45,328 nucleotides of DNA from positions 1 to 45,328 of the forward strand of contig MIQB01000010.1 of assembly GCA_002890585.1 (NCBI GenBank), given 5' to 3'. Shown piece by piece: positions 39,041-45,328 of the stretch (the first letter of the stretch is position 1; the number at the start of each line of letters is the position of its first letter). The notes under the pieces are model-generated. The model searched no databases. It worked only from the letters and a program-made list of their open reading frames with translations, and was not told where the DNA came from. The stretch comes from Tannerella sp. oral taxon 808 (lineage in GTDB: Bacteria > Bacteroidota > Bacteroidia > Bacteroidales > Tannerellaceae). The translations under genes and the position numbers were made by a program.

Positions 39041-40735
39041 ATGAACAAAAAGAACTTTCTGCCATTCCTTGCAATGGCCGCCATGCTCATGGCACTCGCT
39101 TCCTGCTCGGGGAAGCTCAAGCCGCTCGCGGCTGACTACATCAAGGCTGACCCGCAACCGCTCGAGGCCGTCGGCGGACAGGTGCCGGTTACGATCAGCA
39201 TCGCTTATCCCGCTAAGTGGTTCAAGAAAAACGCCACGCTGACCATCACACCCGTGCTCCGCTACCCCGGCGGCGAGACGTGGGGCACGGCCTACACCTT
39301 CCAAGGCGAGAAGGTGCGCGCCAACAACCAAGTGATTCCCTACGCAACGGGCGGCAACGTGACCATGAAGTCGTCCTTTAAGTATAAACCCGAGATGAAG
39401 CGCTCGGAGCTCTACCTGACCTTCGACGTGAAGATCGGCAACAAGGCGTCGCGCCTGCCTGACATTAAGATAGCCGACGGCGTGATCGCTACTTCTGCAT
39501 TGGCCAATGCGGCCACAGCGAACCCGGCCGTGGGCGCAGATAAGTTCCAACGCATCATCAAGGAGGCGCACGATGCCAACATCCTCTTCCTCATCCAGCA
39601 GGCTGAGCTGCGATCGAACGAGCTGAATAAGGGCGAACTGAAAGACTGGAAAGACCGCGTGAAGCAGGCCAGTGACGCCCAGAATCAGAACGTCTCCGTG
39701 GAAGTCTCCGCCTACGCTTCGCCCGACGGTGGCCTCACCCTCAACGAGGCGTTGGCCGAACGCCGCGAAGCCAACACGACGCGCTACCTGAAAGGCGAAC
39801 TGAGCAAACGCAAGATCGATGTGCCCGTCGGCGCGCACTACACGGCGCAGGACTGGGAGGGCTTCAAGGAGCTCGTCTCGAAGTCGAACCTGCAAGACAA
39901 AGACCTCGTGCTGCGTGTCCTCTCCATGTACTCCGACCCCGAACAGCGCGAACGTGAGATCAAGAACATCTCCACCGTCTTCCGCTCTTTGGCCGACGAG
40001 ATCCTGCCGCAACTGCGCCGCTCACGCCTGACGGCTAACATCGAAATCATCGGCAAGTCGGACGAGGAGATCAGCCGCCTTGCGCAGTCGAACCCCAAAG
40101 CGCTCAACGTGGAGGAGCTGCTCTATGCCGCCACCCTGACGAACAACGACGTGGACCGCGAGGCGATCTACACGAAGGCTTCCGAGCTCTTCCCGAACGA
40201 CTACCGCACATGGAACAACATCGGCATGCAGCGCTTCTACGCCGGCGACTTGAAGAAGGCGGAGGAGCTCTTCAACAAGTCGAACAGCGTGAAGCATAAC
40301 AGCGAAGCCGACATCAACCTCGGCCTCATCGCCCTCACCCGCGGCGAACGCGACAAGGCACAGCAGCTGATCGGTGGCGCCTCCGACGTGGCCGAACTCG
40401 GCGAGGCCCTCGGCATGCTCTACCTCGAGCAGGGCGATTACGCCAAGGCCGTCAGCTCCTTCGGCGGCTCCAAAACGAACAACGCAGCCCTGGCCCAGAT
40501 CCTCACCAAGGACTACAGCAAGGCCTCACAGACCCTCAATGCCGTAACCCGCCCGGACGCCACGACGGACTACCTGAAGGCCATCGTTTCGGCTCGTACG
40601 AACGACGCAGCCGGCGTCATCAGCAACCTCAAAGCAGCCATCGGCAAGAAGAGGTCGCTCGCCCGCGAGGCTGCCAACGACCTCGAGTTCGCCAAGTATG
40701 CCAAGGACGCAGACTTTGAGAATTTGATCAGATAA
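39041..40735 (+). CDS. TPR lipoprotein with OmpA-like segment
   Basis: A 564-residue protein. Lipoprotein signal with Cys22 (MALASCSGK). Residues about 30-140 are beta-rich. At about 210-320 an OmpA-like region appears (VSVEVSAYASPDGGLTLNEALAERREANTTRYLKGEL), as in proteins that bind peptidoglycan. From about 350 to the end come TPR-like repeats (YRTWNNIGMQRFYAGDLKKAEELFNKSN, ADINLGLIALTRGERDKAQQL). The combination is common in Bacteroidota; a link to envelope stability or type IX secretion is possible but not shown. It is transcribed alone, with a strong terminator and then a 41-bp array behind it. Confidence 0.82.
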   Translation: MNKKNFLPFLAMAAMLMALASCSGKLKPLAADYIKADPQPLEAVGGQVPVTISIAYPAKWFKKNATLTITPVLRYPGGETWGTAYTFQGEKVRANNQVIPYATGGNVTMKSSFKYKPEMKRSELYLTFDVKIGNKASRLPDIKIADGVIATSALANAATANPAVGADKFQRIIKEAHDANILFLIQQAELRSNELNKGELKDWKDRVKQASDAQNQNVSVEVSAYASPDGGLTLNEALAERREANTTRYLKGELSKRKIDVPVGAHYTAQDWEGFKELVSKSNLQDKDLVLRVLSMYSDPEQREREIKNISTVFRSLADEILPQLRRSRLTANIEIIGKSDEEISRLAQSNPKALNVEELLYAATLTNNDVDREAIYTKASELFPNDYRTWNNIGMQRFYAGDLKKAEELFNKSNSVKHNSEADINLGLIALTRGERDKAQQLIGGASDVAELGEALGMLYLEQGDYAKAVSSFGGSKTNNAALAQILTKDYSKASQTLNAVTRPDATTDYLKAIVSARTNDAAGVISNLKAAIGKKRSLAREAANDLEFAKYAKDADFENLIR

Positions 40736-40765
40736 GAGGAAGCCTCCCCCCCTTGCACCGGACGC

Positions 40766-40821
40766 TTTACGGGCACTTTGGATCACCCCCTCACGCTGCG
40801 GGGCTCCGAGGTGCCCGTAAA
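40766..40821 (+). terminator. Terminator after the TPR lipoprotein gene
   Basis: TTTACGGGCAC (40766-40776) pairs perfectly with GTGCCCGTAAA (40811-40821), followed by TGTTTCTT. Confidence 0.7.
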
Positions 40822-40848
40822 TGTTTCTTCCCCCCGGGCATCGCTCTA

Positions 40849-41188
40849 CTTTTCGAAAAGTGGCACTAAACCCTCAGGGTCCAGCCCTGCTTTTTGAAAA
40901 GTGACACTAAACCCTCAGGGTTCAGCTCTACTTTTCGAAAAGTGACACCAAACCCTCAGGGTTCAGCCCTGCTTTTTGAAAAGTGACACCAAACCCTCAG
41001 GGTTCAGCCCTGCTTTTCGAAAAGTGACCCTAAACCCTCAGGGGTCAGCCCTGCTTTTCGAAAAGTGACACTAAACCCTCAGGGTTCAGCCCTGCTTTTT
41101 GAAAAGTGACACCAAACCCTCAGGGTTCAGCCCTGCTTTTTTTCAAGAGACACTAAACCCTCAGGGTTCAGCTCTACTTTTCGAAAAG
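40849..41188. repeat. 41-bp tandem array I with two perfect palindromes
   Basis: CCCTCAGGG starts at 40871, 40912, 40953, 40994, 41035, 41076, 41117 and 41158, exactly 41 bp apart. CTTTTCGAAAAG (some copies CTTTTTGAAAAG) lies midway, with centres 40916, 40936.5 and 40957 in sequence. The first and last copies of CTTTTCGAAAAG (40849 and 41177) are 8 x 41 bp apart and perfect. Confidence 0.95.
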
Positions 41189-41276
41189 GAGCATCGAGAC
41201 GATGGAGGGACGAGCGCTTTGCCATTTTACAACACCCGCCACCGAAGGAGCCTTTAACGAATCTTAGCCACAGACG

Positions 41277-41284
41277 TATCTTTG
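41277..41284 (+). promoter_or_regulatory. Bacteroidota -7 motif for the DUF4922 gene
   Basis: TATCTTTG (TAnnTTTG) lies 24 bases before the ATG at 41308. Confidence 0.55.
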
Positions 41285-41307
41285 GCCCGTATTCATTACC
41301 TATCTAT

Positions 41308-42258
41308 ATGTATCACTCCAACGATCCCTCCGGTAATCTCACGGCCGAGCGCGCCGAGGCGCTTTTAGAGCGCGACTTGCAGCACTGGCCCACCGCCCAA
41401 CGCAACTACGAGGCCCTGACCAGGGTGCAACTGCACACCGTCAGCTTCGGCGACTTCAGCATCGTGGTGCAATTCAACCCCGCCCGCATCGTCTCCACCG
41501 GCGCACGCACCGATGCCGCCTCCATCCACCGTCGCCCCTGCTTCCTCTGCGCTCAGAATCGCCCCAAGGAGCAAGGCGCCCTGCCCTTCGGCGAACACTA
41601 CCAGTTGCTCGTCAACCCATACCCCATTTTCCGTCGCCACTACACCATCGTGGAGCGCACACACACGCCGCAAGCCATCCGTGGGCGCTTCGGCGACTAC
41701 CTCGAGCTCACGCGGCAACTCACAGGGCTCACTACCTTATATAATGGCCCCCGGTGCGGAGCCTCCGCGCCTGACCACCTCCACTTCCAGGCCGTCACCC
41801 GCGGGCAAATGCCCCTCGACGCCGAGTTAGACACCCTCACAGCACGCCACGGCCAGACGCTGCACTCCACCCCCGACGCCACCCTGCAACGCGTTCTCGG
41901 TTGCCTGCGTCCCTTCTTCGTCATCCGCGCCACCACGGCCGACGCCGCCACACACTGCTTCGATAGCCTCAGCCACGCCCTGCCCCTGCCTGCGCCCGGC
42001 GAAGAGCCGATGATGAACCTCTTTGCCCGTTATGACAACTCAGGGTGGACGATCGTCATCATCCCCCGGCGCCGCCATCGGCCTTGGGAGCCCGGCGAAG
42101 GCATCCTCACCGCCCCCGGTGCCGCCGACATGGGCGGCCTCTTCATCTCCGTTCGCCCGGAAGATTTTGAAATCACCCATGAGGAGACTTTACGCAAGGT
42201 CTACGCCGCCGTTTGCCCAACGGAAGAAGAAATCTTGAGCATGAAAATCGAAAAATGA
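41308..42258 (+). CDS. DUF4922 protein, HIT/GalT-like nucleotidyltransferase fold
   Basis: A 316-residue cytoplasmic protein. A zinc-type CxxC (C78 and C81 in RRPCFLCAQNRP) and a histidine motif DHLHFQ (H157 and H159) are as in the galactose-1-phosphate uridylyltransferase and Ap4A phosphorylase branch of the HIT superfamily. LLVNPYPIFRRHYTIVERTH is also typical. It probably transfers or releases a nucleotide on a sugar phosphate or dinucleoside polyphosphate; the substrate is unknown. It is first of a likely unit with sppA and lpxK. Confidence 0.8.
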   Translation: MYHSNDPSGNLTAERAEALLERDLQHWPTAQRNYEALTRVQLHTVSFGDFSIVVQFNPARIVSTGARTDAASIHRRPCFLCAQNRPKEQGALPFGEHYQLLVNPYPIFRRHYTIVERTHTPQAIRGRFGDYLELTRQLTGLTTLYNGPRCGASAPDHLHFQAVTRGQMPLDAELDTLTARHGQTLHSTPDATLQRVLGCLRPFFVIRATTADAATHCFDSLSHALPLPAPGEEPMMNLFARYDNSGWTIVIIPRRRHRPWEPGEGILTAPGAADMGGLFISVRPEDFEITHEETLRKVYAAVCPTEEEILSMKIEK

Positions 42259-42339
42259 AAATCACGAAATGGCCAGAAGCACACGCGGAGAAAGCACCGC
42301 GTGGCCCTGCCGTTCATAGTTCATAGTTATCAGATCCAT

Positions 42340-44118
42340 ATGAAACAGTTTTTCAAAATGATGTTCGCATCCGCGCTAGGCTTCTTCCTGGCGTCGATGT
42401 TAGTATGCACGATCATGGTCGTCACCCTGATCGGCCTGATGGCCGGCCTAAGCAAAGACTCCGACAGCAGCCGGCCGCTGAAGTCAGACGAAAGCGTGAT
42501 GAAGATCACCTTCTCGGGCTCCATCCCCGAATCGATGGACGACAGCAACCCCCTGGCCGCCTTCGTCAGCGGCAACGAGCAGGAGCTCTCCATGCGCGAC
42601 CTCGTCCTGGCCATCCGCAACGCCAAAGAGCAAGACGCCGTGAAGGGCATTTACTTAGACATGGACCTCTTCTCCGGCGGCATCGTCACACTCGATGCCA
42701 TCCGCCGCGCCCTCGTCGACTTCAAAGAGAGCGGCAAGTTCATCGTCGCCTACGCTGACCTCTACACACAAGGCGGTTACTACCTGGCCTCCGTAGCCGA
42801 CAAAGTCTTCCTCAACCCCGAAGGCACCCTCCGGCTGAACGGTCTGGCCTCAGAGACACTCTTCCTCAAAGGCGCCTTAGCCAAGGTCGGCGTAGAGATG
42901 ATGGTCTTCCGCGTAGGCACTTACAAAGGCGCCGTGGAGCCCTTCCTCAGCGATAAACTCAGCGACGCCAACCGCGAGCAGATCACCTCCATCCAGCAAA
43001 GCATTTGGAGCAACCTGACAAGCGCCATCGCCAAGAGCCGCAAGATCACGCCCAACGATGTAAACCGTTATGCCGACGCGGGCGGGCAACTGCTGGCCGC
43101 CACAAAAGCCATTGAATACAAGTTGGTAGACGAGCTGAAGTATCGCAGCGAGGTGGAGAAATACCTCATGGAGAAGGCTGGCCAAAAAGGAAAGAAGCTG
43201 AAGTCCGTCGGCCCCAACCGGCTGAAGCAGCTCAAGAAGAAGGAGAAGGAATACCGCAACAAGATAGCCGTGGTTTATGCCGAGGGAGAGATCACGAACG
43301 CCGTGCCCACAGGCTTCGGCGCGGCAGAATCTACCATCACCGAGCGCCTCAACGACGACCTGAAGAAGTTGGCCGACAACGACGACGTGAAGGCCGTCGT
43401 ACTACGCGTCAACTCGCCCGGTGGCAGCGCCTACGTCTCGGAGCAGATCTGGAAAGCCGTCGTAGAGCTAAAGAAGAAGAAGCCCGTCATCGTCTCGATG
43501 GGCAGCCTCGCAGCCTCGGGCGGATACTACATCTCCGCCGGCGCCAGCAAGATCGTGGCCGAACCCAACACCCTGACCGGCTCCATCGGCATCTTCGGCC
43601 TCTTCCCCAACATGACGGGCCTCTTCAAAAAGGTGGCACTGACCATGGACGTCGTCAAGACGAATCGCTACGCTGACTTCGGCGACCCCTCGCGCCCCAT
43701 GACGGACGACGAGAAGGCCCTGATGCAATCCATGATAGAGCGGGGCTACGACACCTTCCTCACGCGCTGCGCCGACGGTCGCGGCAAGCGTAAAGCCGAC
43801 ATCGACTCCATCGCGCAGGGCCGCGTCTGGACGGGTGAGCAGGCGCTCAAGCTCGGCCTCGTCGACGAACTGGGCGGCCTGGAGCGTGCCATCGAGCTGG
43901 CCAGTGAGCAAGCCAAAGTCATCAACTACAACATCATGGAAGTCACCAGTGATCACGACTACCTGAAGGAATTCTTCGAAAAGCAAATGGAGAGCGTCAA
44001 GCAGTCCATCGTGCGCGATGCCTTGGGCGAAGACTATGAGTATGTCAAGGCCATCCGCACAGCACATCCCACCTACGGCGTGCAGGCACGCATGACCTAC
44101 ACGCTGAAGCCATTGTAA
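42340..44118 (+). CDS. sppA: Signal peptide peptidase SppA, long (67K) type
   Basis: A 592-residue protein from ATG 42340, which gives the membrane anchor MKQFFKMMFASALGFFLASM; the frame to 42301 has no better start. It has two S49 domains in tandem. The catalytic dyad is Lys196 (VGTYKGAVEPF) in the first half and Ser393 (GSLAASGGYYISAG) in the second, as in E. coli SppA. It degrades leftover signal peptides in the inner membrane. It lies 81 bases after the DUF4922 gene and 7 bases before lpxK. Confidence 0.95.
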   Translation: MKQFFKMMFASALGFFLASMLVCTIMVVTLIGLMAGLSKDSDSSRPLKSDESVMKITFSGSIPESMDDSNPLAAFVSGNEQELSMRDLVLAIRNAKEQDAVKGIYLDMDLFSGGIVTLDAIRRALVDFKESGKFIVAYADLYTQGGYYLASVADKVFLNPEGTLRLNGLASETLFLKGALAKVGVEMMVFRVGTYKGAVEPFLSDKLSDANREQITSIQQSIWSNLTSAIAKSRKITPNDVNRYADAGGQLLAATKAIEYKLVDELKYRSEVEKYLMEKAGQKGKKLKSVGPNRLKQLKKKEKEYRNKIAVVYAEGEITNAVPTGFGAAESTITERLNDDLKKLADNDDVKAVVLRVNSPGGSAYVSEQIWKAVVELKKKKPVIVSMGSLAASGGYYISAGASKIVAEPNTLTGSIGIFGLFPNMTGLFKKVALTMDVVKTNRYADFGDPSRPMTDDEKALMQSMIERGYDTFLTRCADGRGKRKADIDSIAQGRVWTGEQALKLGLVDELGGLERAIELASEQAKVINYNIMEVTSDHDYLKEFFEKQMESVKQSIVRDALGEDYEYVKAIRTAHPTYGVQARMTYTLKPL

Positions 44119-44125
44119 ACCGAAT

Positions 44126-45232
44126 ATGTCAAGTAAAACAAGCAGCAGGCAACACCCCGTGGCATGGCCCTTGGCGCTGTGCTACGGGGTTGGCGTACGC
44201 CTGCGCAACCTCTGTTTCGCCCTCGGGATACTCCCCTCCGAGTCGTACCCGATAGCCGTCATCTGTGTGGGCAACCTCTCCGCCGGTGGATCAGGCAAGA
44301 CGCCCCTCGTGGAGTATCTCATTCGCCTGTTGAGCCCCCGTTACCGCGTGGCCGTGCTCAGCCGAGGGTATAAAAGGAAGACGAAGGGCTACGTCGTGGC
44401 AGACGAGTCGAGCACGGCGCGCGAGATCGGCGATGAGCCCTGCCAGATGAAGCGTAAATACCCGACCATCACCGTGGCCGTCGATGCCAATCGCCGCCGG
44501 GGCATGCGGCGCCTACTGGCCATGCCAGACGATGTGCGCCCGCAGGTCGTCCTCCTCGACGACGCCTTCCAGCATCGCTACATCCGCCCCTCGCTCGCCA
44601 TCCTCACCACCGACTACAACCGCCTGTTTTGCCACGACCACCTGTTGCCCGTGGGCACCCTGCGCGAGCCGCGCTCCGGCGTTCGGCGGGCTGACATCGT
44701 CATCGTCAACAAGTGCGACCCGACGCTGAAACCCATTGATTATCGCATCATCGAGGATGAGATGAACCTCAACATGTCGCAGTCGCGCTTCTTCACAGCC
44801 GTCACTTACCACCGGCTCGAGGGCGTCTGGCCCGAGGAGTGTGCTCCGCGCGAACTGTCTACCCTCACAAGCGAGACGGACGTGCTGCTGCTGGCTGGCA
44901 TTGCCGATCCCACGCCGTTGATCAATGAAATGCGCCGACGCACGGAGCGCGTGACGCCCATGATCTTTTCTGACCATCACGCCTTCACACGCAACGACAT
45001 GACGAAGATGCGCGCCACCCTCGCCAAGCTCTCCCCCGACGCCGTGATCGTCTGCACCGAAAAAGACGCCACACGCTTGCGCATCACGCCCTACTACCCG
45101 TCTGATTTGCACGCGCGCACCTACGCCCTGCCCATCGCCATACACTTCATGTTTGACACCGCCGCCCGCTTCGACGAGATCATCCTCCGGCATGTCGATA
45201 CCATCGAGAAGAGCCATATCCTGAGGCGGTAG
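44126..45232 (+). CDS. lpxK: Tetraacyldisaccharide 4'-kinase
   Basis: A 368-residue inner-membrane-associated kinase that adds the 4'-phosphate to the lipid A precursor. The Walker A motif SAGGSGKT is at residues 52-59, preceded by the hydrophobic YPIAVICVGNL. ILSRGYKR-like (VLSRGYKRKT), GDEPCQMKRKYP, LLDDAFQHRYI and FSDHHAFT motifs are present. Length is normal. It follows sppA by 7 bases. Confidence 0.96.
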   Translation: MSSKTSSRQHPVAWPLALCYGVGVRLRNLCFALGILPSESYPIAVICVGNLSAGGSGKTPLVEYLIRLLSPRYRVAVLSRGYKRKTKGYVVADESSTAREIGDEPCQMKRKYPTITVAVDANRRRGMRRLLAMPDDVRPQVVLLDDAFQHRYIRPSLAILTTDYNRLFCHDHLLPVGTLREPRSGVRRADIVIVNKCDPTLKPIDYRIIEDEMNLNMSQSRFFTAVTYHRLEGVWPEECAPRELSTLTSETDVLLLAGIADPTPLINEMRRRTERVTPMIFSDHHAFTRNDMTKMRATLAKLSPDAVIVCTEKDATRLRITPYYPSDLHARTYALPIAIHFMFDTAARFDEIILRHVDTIEKSHILRR

Positions 45233-45308
45233 AGGGTAGAGAGAGTAGAGGGTAGAGGGTAATGCGGGCTTGATCCTTGTTTTTCACTTTTCATTTCCCC
45301 GTTTTCAC

Positions 45309-45328
45309 ATGAACACGCCACACACTGA
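45309..45328 (+). CDS. Possible start of the next gene (partial)
   Basis: An ATG at 45309 opens a frame of six codons to the window edge (MNTPHT). In Bacteroidota a purine nucleoside phosphorylase gene often follows lpxK, but six codons cannot identify it. The 76 bases before it contain a short GGTAGAGA-type tandem repeat (45227-45262). Confidence 0.3.

Noticed and set aside
38978..40012. 344-codon - strand frame
   Set aside because: It is antisense to the TPR lipoprotein gene, which has a lipobox, a promoter motif and a terminator.

Overview
The window looks like a GC-rich oral-type member of the Bacteroidota, closest in flavour to Tannerella/Porphyromonadaceae. The reasons are a PorW/SprE-type type IX secretion lipoprotein, TAnnTTTG promoter motifs, many Bacteroidota-only families (DUF6261, DUF4469, DUF4922, the BT_3928 type, split ThrE) and a glutamate-fermenting methylaspartate operon. 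The species assignment is an inference; I could not run a search.

Layout. (1) 1-7250: a decayed prophage on the + strand. It holds a DUF6261 protein, a tail-tube-like gene with a repeat-derived 5' end, a small HExxH protein, a portal gene cut by a repeat block, an HU-like/DUF4469 protein, a holin and a small lipoprotein. Repeats separate almost every gene, and the remnant ends beside a tRNA-Ala(CGC) at 7256-7329. (2) 7490-13760, - strand: L31, two-subunit class I fumarase coupled to a P-loop/AlaRS-SAD-like protein, Hsp15, Pth and L25. (3) 13905-23674, - strand: PorW, then FolE, SPOR protein, TpiA, a DoxX-like protein and DUF1599 as one transcription unit, then an M23/LysM hydrolase. (4) 24142-27816, + strand: a broken IS5-type transposase, an S41 peptidase lipoprotein, the two halves of ThrE and a DUF6064-like membrane protein. 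(5) 28744-31601, - strand: a flavodoxin lipoprotein, a YoeB-type toxin-antitoxin pair, MiaA and a pRiA4b ORF-3-like protein. (6) 31745-38726, - strand: the glutamate mutase operon mutS-mutL-mutE-mal-AtuA-like-DUF4387, which turns glutamate into mesaconate. (7) 39041-45328, + strand: a TPR/OmpA-like lipoprotein, a DUF4922 protein, SppA, LpxK and a possible next start.

The most striking feature is not a gene. At least seven intergenic tandem arrays (1210, 10500, 17705, 27953, 28318, 34876 and 40849 onward) have unrelated sequences but the same geometry: a 41- or 42-bp unit that in most arrays carries two different palindromes about 20.5-21 bp apart, which is half a unit. A second class (10797, 12434, 12620 and 12749 onward) has a 23-bp period with one dyad per unit. 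The two arrays at 27953-28582 abut exactly in phase and share one dyad while the other is replaced. So spacing is held while sequence is free, which suggests a common generating or binding machinery. A third repeat class consists of GTAGGGGCG...CGCCCCTAC palindromes whose inner sequences differ from copy to copy but remain mostly self-complementary.
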